From positions 2,542,001 through 2,606,000 of the forward strand of contig NZ_CP109442.1 of the NCBI RefSeq assembly GCF_036227205.1: a stretch of DNA of 64,000 nt. The letters run 5' to 3'. The notes beneath the pieces are model-generated. The model worked only from the letters and a program-made list of their open reading frames with translations. It searched no databases and was not told the origin of the DNA. How positions within the stretch are numbered: position 1 is the first letter of the stretch; each line of letters starts with the position of its first letter. Below are positions 36,077 through 44,213 of the stretch, piece by piece. The stretch is from Amycolatopsis sp. NBC_01480 (GTDB taxonomy: Bacteria; Actinomycetota; Actinomycetes; Mycobacteriales; Pseudonocardiaceae). The translations under genes were made by a program, and so were the position numbers.

Positions 36077-37484
36077 ACCTGTGGATGAAGATCTTTTAGG
36101 CGGCTGCGGGTGGGATGTGTTCGGTGGGGCGTTCGACGAGTTTGCCTGCCTCGAACCGTGCGCCGGCACGGACGAGGGCGACCAGGTGGGGCGCGTTGAC
36201 CGCGCGCCAGCGAGCCTGGGCCGCTTCGATGAGCTTGAATGCCATCGCCAACCCCGCCGCGCGGGAGCCAGGACCCTTGGTGACCTTGGTGCGGTGCCGC
36301 ACGGTGGCGAAGGTTGACTCGATCGGGTTCGTGGTCCGCAGGTGGATCCAGTGCTCGGCCGGATAGTCGTAGAACGCCAGCAGCACGTCAATGTCGTCGG
36401 TGATCTTGGCGGCGGCCTTGGGGAACTTCGCGCCGTAGGCGGCATCGAACGCCTTCACCGCGTCCAGGGCGTGCCGGCGGTCTTCGGCGTTCCAGATCTG
36501 CGCGAGGGCCTTCTTCGCCCCGGGATGCGCGGACTTGGGCAGCGCCGCCAGCACGTTGGCGATCTTGTGGAACCAGCAGCGCTGCTCCCGGGTCTCGGGA
36601 AACACCTCCCGCAGCGCGCCCCAGAACCCCAGTGCCCCGTCGCCCGCGGCCAGCACCGGGGCACGCATCCCGCGGCGGCGGGCATCGCGCAGCAGATCCG
36701 CCCAGGACTCGGCCGACTCGCGGTACCCGTCAGCCAGCGCGACGAGCTCCTTGCGGCCGTCGGCGCGCACCCCGATCATCACCAGCAGGCACAGTTTCTG
36801 CTCTTCCAGGCGGATGTTGACGTGGATCCCGTCCGCCCACAGATAAACAAAGTCCACAGTGGACAGATCACGTTCGGCGAAGGCGCGTTGTTCGGCCTTC
36901 CACTGCTCGGTCAGCTTCGTGATCACCGGACCCGACAGGCCCTTCGCCGACCCGAGGAACTGACCCAGCGCTGGCACGAAGTCCCCCGAGGACAGGCCGT
37001 GCAGGTACAGCAAGGGCAGCACCTCGGTGATCTTCGGGGTCTTGCGTGCCCACGGCGGCAGGATCGCCGAGGAGAACCGCTCGCGTTCGCCGGTGTCGGG
37101 GTCGATGCGCTTGTCGTTGACCCGCGGCGCGGTCACCTCGACCGCGCCCGCGCTGGTCAGCACCTCGCGCGGTTCGTGGTGACCGTTGCGCACCACCAGG
37201 CGATGCCCGTTCTCGTCACGCTCGCCGGCGAACCGGGCAATGTAGGCCTCGACCTCGGCCTGCAACGCCTCGGCCAGCATCCGCCGCGCGCCTTCACGCA
37301 CCAGCTCATCGATCATCGACGACGCGGACGAGCCGCCCGCCGCACCGTCATCACCAGCAGCAGGATCAGGGACTACGCTCAGCATCGGGTCGTGCCTTCC
37401 CGGCCGACGTTGGCGCGTCGGCCATGCTTGGAAACCTCATCCGGTCACCGGGAAGGTACGCCCCCTTCCCAGCCATCCACAGGT
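36077..37484 (-). mobile_element. IS256-family insertion sequence
   Basis: 1408 bases with terminal inverted repeats ACCTGTGGATG (36077-36087) and CATCCACAGGT (37474-37484). TCAAG flanks both ends, directly at the left and one base away at the right; a clean 8-bp duplication is not evident. It carries one intact transposase. Confidence 0.88.
36096..37385 (-). CDS. IS256-family (mutator-type) transposase
   Basis: 429 residues. DDE residues sit in LWADGIHVNIR (D), AAGDGALGFWGAL (D) and TTNPIESTFATVRHRT (E); the CWFHKIANVLAALP segment is diagnostic for the family. Frame intact, so transposition is possible. It is antisense to the host PPE-like gene. Confidence 0.95.
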   Translation of the reverse strand: MLSVVPDPAAGDDGAAGGSSASSMIDELVREGARRMLAEALQAEVEAYIARFAGERDENGHRLVVRNGHHEPREVLTSAGAVEVTAPRVNDKRIDPDTGERERFSSAILPPWARKTPKITEVLPLLYLHGLSSGDFVPALGQFLGSAKGLSGPVITKLTEQWKAEQRAFAERDLSTVDFVYLWADGIHVNIRLEEQKLCLLVMIGVRADGRKELVALADGYRESAESWADLLRDARRRGMRAPVLAAGDGALGFWGALREVFPETREQRCWFHKIANVLAALPKSAHPGAKKALAQIWNAEDRRHALDAVKAFDAAYGAKFPKAAAKITDDIDVLLAFYDYPAEHWIHLRTTNPIESTFATVRHRTKVTKGPGSRAAGLAMAFKLIEAAQARWRAVNAPHLVALVRAGARFEAGKLVERPTEHIPPAAA

Positions 37485-38111
37485 TTCAAGCATTGCTCCT
37501 TCGCACCAGGTGCCGGGACCACCACCTCTGGACCGTCGTCCGTGCACGGCAGTGCAGCCTCGCCGAGCACAGCCGGTTCCGGCGGGGACCAGTCAACGGT
37601 GCCGAACAGCTACGTTGCGCCAAGTGCGCAGACCGGGCTAGATCCTGGCGGCGCGTCGAACACCCCTGGTCTATACCGCAGCGGCATTCTGGATCCGAAT
37701 CCTCAAGGGAGCCAGGGCAGCAGTGGCTCGTGGAACCCGAGCGGGCTTGCCGTCGGCGGCGCGGGCGGCACCGGTTCATTCGACGCCGGCACCGGCTCAG
37801 GTGGCCGCCCCGGCGACAACGCGCTGGGCGGCGGCCGTGGCAGCGGGATCGGCGCATCGTCGGAAACGGCGGCATCTCGCGGGCCTGGCGGTGCCACAAG
37901 CTCGCAGTCGGGTCGCCCGGGCAGCGGAGGTGTCGGCGGGATGGGCGCAGGCCGCAAGGCCGAAGAGGACGAGGAACACGAGCGGAAATACATACAGTCC
38001 GACGATGAGCTGTTCCTGGCAGCGGACGACGGCCAGCGGCTAGTGGATCCGCAGACCGGGATGGCTGCAAGCCCGGCAGTGATCGGCGAAGCTCCCAAGA
38101 AACGGGTGTAG
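37485..38111 (+). pseudogene. PPE-like ESX substrate, C-terminal part
   Basis: About 208 codons without a start of their own: a Gly/Ser/Pro-rich stretch (GLYRSGILDPNPQGSQGS, GTGSGGRPGDNALGGGRG), then EEDEEHERKYIQSDDELF and ASPAVIGEAP, the same ending type as the chromosomal PPE-like protein. Joining the two halves at the TCAAG repeat gives a different frame from this one, so simple loss of the IS would not restore the gene. Confidence 0.7.
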
Positions 38112-38116
38112 CGCCG

Positions 38117-38854
38117 ATGTGGTTTCCCGAACCGGTCGGCTTCGCCGCAACGGACCTCGCGGCGTTAGTGACCGGTGAGACGGGCGCTGATCTGCACGTT
38201 GTGCTGGCTCCGCAGGCGGAGTGGCATGACTCGGAGGCGCAGACGGACGCAGACAAGCGGCTCGCGGAACTGCGAAGCCGATACGACGGGCCGACGCGCA
38301 GCGTGGACGATCCAGAACTGGCCGACGTGGCCGAGCTGTTGAGTCAGCCGCCGCACGCCTGCTACGGCTGGTTCAGTGACGGCTCGCAGCACTTGTCTGC
38401 GTTGGCCGCCGGATCGTCGTGGTTCGGATTGATCGCAATCCGGGACGGCGACGAGATCTGGGTGCGGACGTTCCGGCCCCAACGGCTCAGCACCGTCTTG
38501 GCGGATGTGCTGCCGCACGATCACGTGCGGTCCAACGCGCAACCGGTCACGGTGCTGCGCAGCGAACTGCTCGAAGCCCGGAAAACCGGCTTCGCGCGCA
38601 ACAGTGCGGTACGGCAGGCTGAACGGATCATCGCCGACCCGCCGTTGGTCAGCGCCGAGCTCTATGCCGAGCAACGCGATCGAAACGGCCGTCACCGCTG
38701 TGAGTTCCCTCTACGGGTCTACGACACCGCTGCAGGGCGGTGGGCGTTACAGATCAGCAAGCATTACGACGAGGAGCGGTGGGACCTCTCAGCAGCTACT
38801 ACGGCGCGAGTCGCTGACCTTCTCGACGGGCTTCACTCACGACAGGACGCTTGA
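38117..38854 (+). CDS. EspG-family ESX chaperone on the element
   Basis: 245 residues. FPEPVGFAATDLAALV, SSWFGLIAIRDGDEIWVRTFRPQRLSTVLADVLP and the final YDTAAGRWALQIS match the EspG fold and the two chromosomal copies, at low similarity. It would bind the element's own PPE-like protein. It starts 5 bases after the PPE-like stop and shares one base with the next gene. Confidence 0.8.
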   Translation: MWFPEPVGFAATDLAALVTGETGADLHVVLAPQAEWHDSEAQTDADKRLAELRSRYDGPTRSVDDPELADVAELLSQPPHACYGWFSDGSQHLSALAAGSSWFGLIAIRDGDEIWVRTFRPQRLSTVLADVLPHDHVRSNAQPVTVLRSELLEARKTGFARNSAVRQAERIIADPPLVSAELYAEQRDRNGRHRCEFPLRVYDTAAGRWALQISKHYDEERWDLSAATTARVADLLDGLHSRQDA

Positions 38855-39303
38855 TGACCGTGGATATATTGAAAGCTCTTGGGATCAGCAACGGCCAAGA
38901 TGTCGTCAAACGGCAGCAGCGCCTTGCCGAGGTCGACGCAGAACTCGCCACGCAACGGTTCCGCGGAGCCTCCCGTGACAACACCGCGACCGCCATCGTC
39001 ACCGGTCGTGGGGACATCTTCGAAATTGTCATTCGCGACGACGCATTGCGTTCATCTCATCCGGAACTGGTCGGCCCCGCCGTCGTCGAAGCGCTCACTC
39101 AGGCTCGGATCGCGGCCGGGCAGCACGCGCGCGCTGAAGTGTTGGCGGTGACTCACCCTGACACGCCCGTGCCGGATCCTTCGCCCGCCGCGCAAGCCGC
39201 GCCGCCAACGGCCTCGGCCCCGTCGACCGTGGACACGCGGAGGCCACGAATCCAGGACGACGACGATTTCAGCGATTACGACTTTCTGGATCCGGGAGAG
39301 TAA
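38854..39303 (+). CDS. YbaB/EbfC-like protein
   Basis: 149 residues. A helical start, then TATAIVTGRGDIFEIVIRDDALRSSHPELVGPAVVEALTQARIAA, the YbaB beta-strand and helix pattern, then a Pro/Ala linker and acidic end (DDDDFSDYDFLDPGE). Classic YbaB proteins bind DNA as dimers. In actinobacteria YbaB-like genes sit in many ESX clusters, where their role is unclear. ATG 38854 overlaps the espG stop. Confidence 0.68.
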   Translation: MTVDILKALGISNGQDVVKRQQRLAEVDAELATQRFRGASRDNTATAIVTGRGDIFEIVIRDDALRSSHPELVGPAVVEALTQARIAAGQHARAEVLAVTHPDTPVPDPSPAAQAAPPTASAPSTVDTRRPRIQDDDDFSDYDFLDPGE

Positions 39304-39309
39304 CAATCC

Positions 39310-39639
39310 ATGTCGATTTACAACCAACTTTACGCCCTCACCCAGGAAATCGAAGCAAACCTGCACCGGACAGAAGCGGCGGCCGCAGCGGCCGCCGAGG
39401 TTGCGATCAACCGCCGGATCCCCGGCGGCGCGGGGGCCGTCACAGTGTCAGGAAGAGGGACCCTCGTGTCGGTCACCATCGATCCGCACGGCCTGACCTC
39501 CACTAATGGCCGTGCGCTCGGTGCCCAGATCGCCCAGACGATCCGCGAAGCAGAGGTCCAAGCGCGCGCGCAAATGAACCAAGCGCTGCAGAACGCGTCA
39601 GCAGCGAGCGACTCCGCCAGGAGGGAAACTAGTGACTGA
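39310..39639 (+). CDS. YbaB/EbfC-like protein, second
   Basis: 109 residues: a long N-terminal helix rich in Ala/Glu, then GAVTVSGRGTLVSVTIDPHGL and AQIAQTIREAEVQARAQMNQAL, as in YbaB. No acidic tail, unlike its neighbour; the pair could form a heterodimer. Lies 6 bases after the first and overlaps the next by 8. Confidence 0.7.
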   Translation: MSIYNQLYALTQEIEANLHRTEAAAAAAAEVAINRRIPGGAGAVTVSGRGTLVSVTIDPHGLTSTNGRALGAQIAQTIREAEVQARAQMNQALQNASAASDSARRETSD

Positions 39640-40000
39640 TAAAGGATTCGAAGTCGTCCCGGGAGCGCTCCGGAAAACACAGGCTGCCTTTGTTGATGCC
39701 GCAGAACGTCACATTCAGCTCATTAATCAAGATCTTCCAAACTTCAGGATGAGCCAACTAGACCTTGGCCTCATCGGGAAATTGGCGGGAATCATCCCCG
39801 AGTACAACGCTGCGCTCGACCAGATCAGTCAGAAAGTTACCGCAAGCTGCAGCAGTCTCACCAGTGCCGCCTACAACCTCGACTCCGCCGCGAAGGCTTA
39901 CGAAGCACAGGACGAGGAGTACTACAAGAAGTTCGGCTGGCTGGCCGAAAAGGTCAACGAGGGCGGCATCTACCAGCCAGACCAGAAAGGCGACCACTGA
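39632..40000 (+). CDS. EspC-like ESX protein
   Basis: 122 residues. MTDKGFEVVPGALRKTQAAFVDAAERH with a later helix ending YEAQDEEYYKKFGWL. YEAQD fits the YxxxD/E export signal after the second helix. The pattern is that of the EspC/DUF2580 family, partners of larger WXG proteins. GTG 39632 follows GAGGGA. It shares one base with the next gene, its likely partner. Confidence 0.75.
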   Translation: MTDKGFEVVPGALRKTQAAFVDAAERHIQLINQDLPNFRMSQLDLGLIGKLAGIIPEYNAALDQISQKVTASCSSLTSAAYNLDSAAKAYEAQDEEYYKKFGWLAEKVNEGGIYQPDQKGDH

Positions 40001-40785
40001 TGGCCGACCCGTCCCAGAATTCGTCTCCAGGCCCGACGGGCAGCACTCCGCCGTCATGGTCGAACCCACTCTCGGACAGCCCTGCTCCAGCAGCTCCAAA
40101 AGCGAACCCGATACCGAATTTCCCCAGCATTCCGTATCCCAGCGATTCTGACAAGAAGATCCGGGAAGTCGCAGAGAAAGTCAACCATCCGGACGTAATC
40201 CAGATGCTTGACAACATCAAGAACAATCTCTTCGGAAATGCCGAGAAGATCGAGCTCATAGCTCAAGGCTGGGCGTCGAACACCTCGATGGTCGACTCTC
40301 GCACCGAAATCCAACACGCAACTGAGAAACTCTCCGGATACTGGTCCGGTCCAGCGTATAATCAGTACTCGGCATACGCCGCCGATGTGACTGGTGCGTT
40401 CGACACTGATCAATCCGCCATTGCAGCCATGGGGACAACACTCGGCAACTGCGTTTCAATCGTATACAACACGTACGCAGCCATAGTCAGGTTTATCGGA
40501 AACACGGCAGCGGATCTTGTTAATGCTGCAGCAAATGTCTTGATTACCTTGATTCCAGGAGTTGGAGAACTAGAGGCGTCGAACGCCCTCCAAGCAACGA
40601 TAGACATTCTGACCGGATTTATACGAAACTGCACCGACCTACTTTCCAGCGCGGTCGAGCAGTTCGGACAATACAAGGGCACCGCCATCGGGTTCACCGC
40701 CAGCGCGGCCGGCTTCAAACAATTGACTCCCCTGCCTGACCAGATCGGAAACCCTGGCAGTTGGCATGTCAACCCCGCAGGCTAG
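40000..40785 (+). CDS. WXG100-domain ESX substrate with hydrophobic C-domain
   Basis: 261 residues. A Pro-rich N-tail (about 1-50) precedes a helical hairpin with YWSGPAYNQYSAYAAD (WxG near 114). The C-terminal half has long apolar helices (YAAIVRFIGNTAADLVNAAANVLITLI, TGFIRNCTDLLSSAVEQFG) that could insert into membranes. No known toxin domain is seen. Last gene of the mobile ESX operon, so it is the best candidate effector. Codon use is A+T-richer than in the chromosome. Confidence 0.7.
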   Translation: MADPSQNSSPGPTGSTPPSWSNPLSDSPAPAAPKANPIPNFPSIPYPSDSDKKIREVAEKVNHPDVIQMLDNIKNNLFGNAEKIELIAQGWASNTSMVDSRTEIQHATEKLSGYWSGPAYNQYSAYAADVTGAFDTDQSAIAAMGTTLGNCVSIVYNTYAAIVRFIGNTAADLVNAAANVLITLIPGVGELEASNALQATIDILTGFIRNCTDLLSSAVEQFGQYKGTAIGFTASAAGFKQLTPLPDQIGNPGSWHVNPAG

Positions 40786-40906
40786 AGCGTCAAGAGAAAA
40801 GCTGGCGGAATGAACAACCCGCTAGCGAGAGGTCCGCGACCAGTTTCGCAAGGCACGGAGGAGACCCTACATTGCGTTCGACTGTTGCTGGCCCAAGTCA
40901 ATAAAC

Positions 40907-41857
40907 TCACTCCTTCTTGGTTTCGACAGGCTGCTCAAGCTGCTGCTGACGCTTAGCCTGCTCGTCTCGGATCATCTCCACTTGCTGGCAAAAAAACCGA
41001 TACGCATCTGCTTCATCCGAGCAGTGCGCATACTTACCTACACGAAGTTGTACCGAGTTGTACTCACGCTCAACCGAATCGGACGCTTGTTGTAAATTGA
41101 ACGATCGCTCACGGAACTTGTAATAACCATTAATGCCCGTAGCTATACCGACCACAAGACTGATGACAATCGCCGCAACCCTAAACAAGGAGAACGATAC
41201 CGAGGCGGTGGTAATAGCCGATGTTACTACGGATCCAATGATAGTAATAGTCTGAAATCTGTCGTGCCTGCGCTTGTATTTGGCTGCCTGTTGCCGATAA
41301 TCCTCTATTACAACAGATGCACTTTCCCTGTACTGATGGCGAACTTTTAGCAGCTTTAGCTCGTCGTCTTCCTGCTCTGCTACCCCTAGCTCATCTGCGA
41401 CTCTCTCATTGTAGAACTCGCGCATCAAAGCCAGGTTTTCACGAATGGTAGCGCAGTTCCACGAGAATATCAGCGCGAGAAGTACAGCGCCTAGAATCGC
41501 CGCGGCGGCTACACTAACTAGCAATAAGTGTAACCAGCTATCCAAGGTCAGCAATTTAAGATTCTCAAGTAAAATGAGCGCCACTAATGCCACAGCGAAC
41601 GCGATGGCAATCCACAGGGCAGCGACACGGCCGGCGTGCGCCTTTTTCAAGTCGATCTCTGTACGTATAACTACCCGACGAACAGAGCGAGATGGCTCAT
41701 CATCTGAAATATTCCTATACGTCGGCGCTTTGAGCGTCCTTTTCAGCCACGAAACAAAGCTCTCTCCCCGATAGGATTCCGCAGCCACCGATCCCCCGCT
41801 ATACCTAGACAAGCAAGTACGAAGACTACAATCGCATTGTACCGGCGCCGAGGTCAA
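40907..41857 (-). CDS. SLATT/DUF4231-like membrane protein
   Basis: Up to 316 residues (start uncertain). Two membrane hairpins: VAALWIAIAFAVALVALILL and LLLVSVAAAAILGAVLLALI, then IGSVVTSAITTASVSF and AAIVISLVVGIATGINGYY, with a charged helical insert (VRHQYRESASVVIEDYRQQAAKYKRRHDRF) before the second pair. The C-terminal half fits the DUF4231 pattern, a SLATT relative; SLATT proteins are proposed pore-forming effectors of nucleotide-signal defence. Convergent to the ESX operon and clearly A+T-rich, so probably acquired separately. Confidence 0.6.
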   Translation of the reverse strand: MTSAPVQCDCSLRTCLSRYSGGSVAAESYRGESFVSWLKRTLKAPTYRNISDDEPSRSVRRVVIRTEIDLKKAHAGRVAALWIAIAFAVALVALILLENLKLLTLDSWLHLLLVSVAAAAILGAVLLALIFSWNCATIRENLALMREFYNERVADELGVAEQEDDELKLLKVRHQYRESASVVIEDYRQQAAKYKRRHDRFQTITIIGSVVTSAITTASVSFSLFRVAAIVISLVVGIATGINGYYKFRERSFNLQQASDSVEREYNSVQLRVGKYAHCSDEADAYRFFCQQVEMIRDEQAKRQQQLEQPVETKKE

Positions 41858-42096
41858 GACTCTATTCGAGCGAATCGAAGAGGAACTCGGCCGTGGCTAC
41901 CTCCAATTCCGACGGACTTTGCGGCCAATACCACAGAATCTGAGTACCGGAATTGCCGCTCGCGATCTTGGAAATGTCTTCCCGCACAGCGGCCATTGCA
42001 TTTGCGGGATGCCAGCGCACCGCCGCCTATCCGGAAGACCTTCGCACAGCGAGTAGGTTACGATCCGTGCACTACCAACGACGAAAGGAAGTAGCC

Positions 42097-42606
42097 ATGA
42101 CTGACTCGTCAGACCTTGGCGTTGAGCGGTCCCTGGTCCTACTCAAACCGGACACCCTTGTTCGCGGGCTGGCGGGCCGTATTCTCGCGCGCTTCGAGGA
42201 GGCCGCGCTCAAGATCGTCGGTGTCAAGATGAGGCAGATGGACGCGGAGTTCACTCGCAAACACTACTTCGACCTTGAAGAGCGCGCCGGAGCAGAGGTC
42301 TATAATTGCACTGCTCAGTTCATGCAGTCCGGACCGGTGATCGCGCTCGCGCTCGAAGGTGTCGACGCGGTAGCAAAGGTTCGGAAGATCATTGGTGGCA
42401 CCTTTCCGAGCGACGCGGCGCCGGGCACTATCCGAGGCGACTACGCGCACCAGACGAAGACGTCCTCCGAAGTGAGCGGCAAGGCAGTGATGAACCTCGT
42501 GCATGCGTCGGGAAATTCTGAAGAAGCAAAGTACGAAGTAGGGCTTTGGTTCGATGCGGCCGAGCAGTTTGATTACGAAACACTCGCCGAAAAACTCGCC
42601 TACTAA
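42097..42606 (+). CDS. ndk: Nucleoside diphosphate kinase on the element
   Basis: 169 residues, longer than usual ndk (about 136). ERSLVLLKPDTLVRGLAGRIL opens the fold; APGTIRGDYA and NLVHASGNSEEAKYEVGLWF hold the catalytic His, with ASGNS in place of the common GSDS. Active-site residues look kept, so NTP/NDP phosphate exchange is likely. ATG 42097 follows AAAGGAAG. A housekeeping ndk is expected elsewhere, so this is an accessory copy. The next gene lies 8 bases on. Confidence 0.85.
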   Translation: MTDSSDLGVERSLVLLKPDTLVRGLAGRILARFEEAALKIVGVKMRQMDAEFTRKHYFDLEERAGAEVYNCTAQFMQSGPVIALALEGVDAVAKVRKIIGGTFPSDAAPGTIRGDYAHQTKTSSEVSGKAVMNLVHASGNSEEAKYEVGLWFDAAEQFDYETLAEKLAY

Positions 42607-42614
42607 GGTCCTAA

Positions 42615-42935
42615 ATGACCGAAAGTGCCGCACGCCGAGTCTCAATTGACGAGCTCCAGAAAATGTTTACTGCGGAAAAGAAAATAGATAAGCGAGCCGC
42701 GGCGGAAACCGCGTACGCCTTGGCATTCCGGTACCGCGACGAGGATGTTCATGATGCGCGCCGATTCGACCTCGCAGGAGAATGGGCTCGCAGGGCGATC
42801 ACGTTACTCGATGAATTGCCCGCGAATTCTCCATCTGACGTCGCCAGTACCCGTGTTTCTGTCGGTGGGGTCCCGATCCCGGGTCTGCTCCACTCTGGAG
42901 TAGTCCGCGAGCGGCTTGGAGACGTGCTGTACTAA
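42615..42935 (+). CDS. Hypothetical protein coupled to ndk
   Basis: 106 residues, not recognised. Helical and charged (SIDELQKMFTAEKKIDKRAAAETAYALAFRYRDED, then FDLAGEWARRAITLLDELP), with a Gly/Pro loop GGVPIPGLLHSGV near the end. No membrane helix, no Cys. The spacing of 8 bases after ndk suggests joint translation and perhaps a shared complex or pathway. Confidence 0.6.
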   Translation: MTESAARRVSIDELQKMFTAEKKIDKRAAAETAYALAFRYRDEDVHDARRFDLAGEWARRAITLLDELPANSPSDVASTRVSVGGVPIPGLLHSGVVRERLGDVLY

Positions 42936-42997
42936 GTCCACCGTCGGAGCGGCCCGCCAAGCTGGAAATCCAGTCGCGGGCCGCTCAGTCGGTTCGC

Positions 42998-43414
42998 TTA
43001 GTTGGACAAGTTCTCATTCAGGTACTCCTGAACTGGCCCGTAGAATGGATACGGAACATAATCGGTCAGCGTCGCGCTGTCTGACCAGGCGAATTCTGCA
43101 AGCTCGTCGTCGTCAACCACGGAGGCAGTTCCGCCGGCGACCTGGCAAGCCACATAGATCATGGTCCGCCCAGTGTTCGGGTGGACACGCTCACCAAGGA
43201 TCGCATCGTCCTTGACCTCAAGGCCGGTCTCCTCTCGCGTTTCCCGAACCGCAGCTTCGTTCGCGGACTCGCCATCCTCGATCTCTCCGCCCGGGAACTG
43301 CCACGACAAGCTGCCTTCCTTCACCCGGCGGCGCACGAGAAGTACCTGACCCTCATGCACGATGACGGCGGACGCGATCGACTTTTCTTTGTCGGCTGAC
43401 GCGTTTTCAGTCAT
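42998..43414 (-). CDS. Nudix hydrolase with intact Nudix box
   Basis: 138 residues. The Nudix box is canonical: GEIEDGESANEAAVRETREETGL (Gx5Ex7REUxEExGU). Acts on nucleoside diphosphates linked to another group; the substrate is not predictable. It starts inside the stop of the HTH-Nudix gene (4-base overlap), so the two are expressed together. Unlike its neighbour it has no HTH and should be catalytic. Confidence 0.88.
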   Translation of the reverse strand: MTENASADKEKSIASAVIVHEGQVLLVRRRVKEGSLSWQFPGGEIEDGESANEAAVRETREETGLEVKDDAILGERVHPNTGRTMIYVACQVAGGTASVVDDDELAEFAWSDSATLTDYVPYPFYGPVQEYLNENLSN

Positions 43415-44076
43415 TCCGACACCTCCAAGGCTTCCAATATGGGCGGAAAAATCTGCTCCGCCGGGATAAACTTCACCAACTTGGTCTTTTCAACCCAGGC
43501 AACGTTAACATTCTCCAGGACATCCATGTTTTGCGCCTCCCCGGTCAAGTACTCGCACAGCAGGTACTCCGCCTGTACGTGTGTAATCGGGTGAAGCCGC
43601 TCGCCGAGCTTGCGAGTCACAGCGCAATGCACGCCGGTTTCACCAAGGGTCTCCCGGATGGCCACGGTTTCCGCCGCATGCCCGGGCTTCACCATCCCTG
43701 CCGGGAACTGCCACGAGATGCCATCGCCGTTCTCATCGCGCCGACACACGATGAGGACTCTCGACCCATCGGTTACGACGGCGATTGCGACCCGCAGAGC
43801 CTGGACCGGCCCGCCGCCCGCCGCAGGCCTCTGTGGCTCGTCGCTCTGCTCAGTCAGCCGCTTGAATCGCGCCTTGCCTGGACCTGACGCCCGGCCGAAG
43901 GCGGTGTCCAGCAGTTCTTGCATCTCCTGCCTTGGCGTGACGTCCGGCTTGGTATGCCACGAGGCAACTGTTCGCACCGCGATGCCCAGATGCTTCGCGA
44001 AGGCCTCATTGCTCATACGGAGAGAAGCCTGCAGAGCGGTCGCCGTCCGTCCGGTCCACTCGCTCACGAAATCCAC
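43411..44076 (-). CDS. HTH-Nudix fusion regulator, Nudix box degenerate
   Basis: About 221 residues from GTG 44076. An N-terminal XRE-like HTH (ALQASLRMSNEAFAKHLGIAVRTVASWHTKP) is joined to a Nudix fold. In the box GMVKPGHAAETVAIRETLGETGV the first Glu is His and one Glu of the EE pair is Gly, so catalysis is doubtful and ligand sensing likely. The frame runs up to 44196, but that stretch is occupied by 11-bp repeats (44101-44155) that look like its operator. Paralogue of 50108-50797. Confidence 0.78.
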   Translation of the reverse strand: MDFVSEWTGRTATALQASLRMSNEAFAKHLGIAVRTVASWHTKPDVTPRQEMQELLDTAFGRASGPGKARFKRLTEQSDEPQRPAAGGGPVQALRVAIAVVTDGSRVLIVCRRDENGDGISWQFPAGMVKPGHAAETVAIRETLGETGVHCAVTRKLGERLHPITHVQAEYLLCEYLTGEAQNMDVLENVNVAWVEKTKLVKFIPAEQIFPPILEALEVSE

Positions 44077-44100
44077 GCGCGGCACCCCCAGACGCCGCGG

Positions 44101-44155
44101 GGTGCACTGCTGGTGCACTGGTGATGCACCGTGATTGCACTGGTCATGCATCGTT
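44101..44155. repeat. Five 11-bp iterons upstream of the HTH-Nudix gene
   Basis: Five consecutive 11-base units starting at 44101, 44112, 44123, 44134 and 44145, core TGCACT or TGCA with a following GGT. Period 11 puts every unit on one face of the helix. Probably a cooperative operator for the HTH-Nudix protein. Confidence 0.75.
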
Positions 44156-44213
44156 TGCGACGACGGTCCGGCGTTGACTGAGGTGCATGAAAACAAGTCA
44201 TCCGAGCCCCCAG

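Noticed and set aside
44101..44155. CRISPR-like array
   Set aside because: Units are 11 bases with no spacers; this is an iteron or operator pattern.
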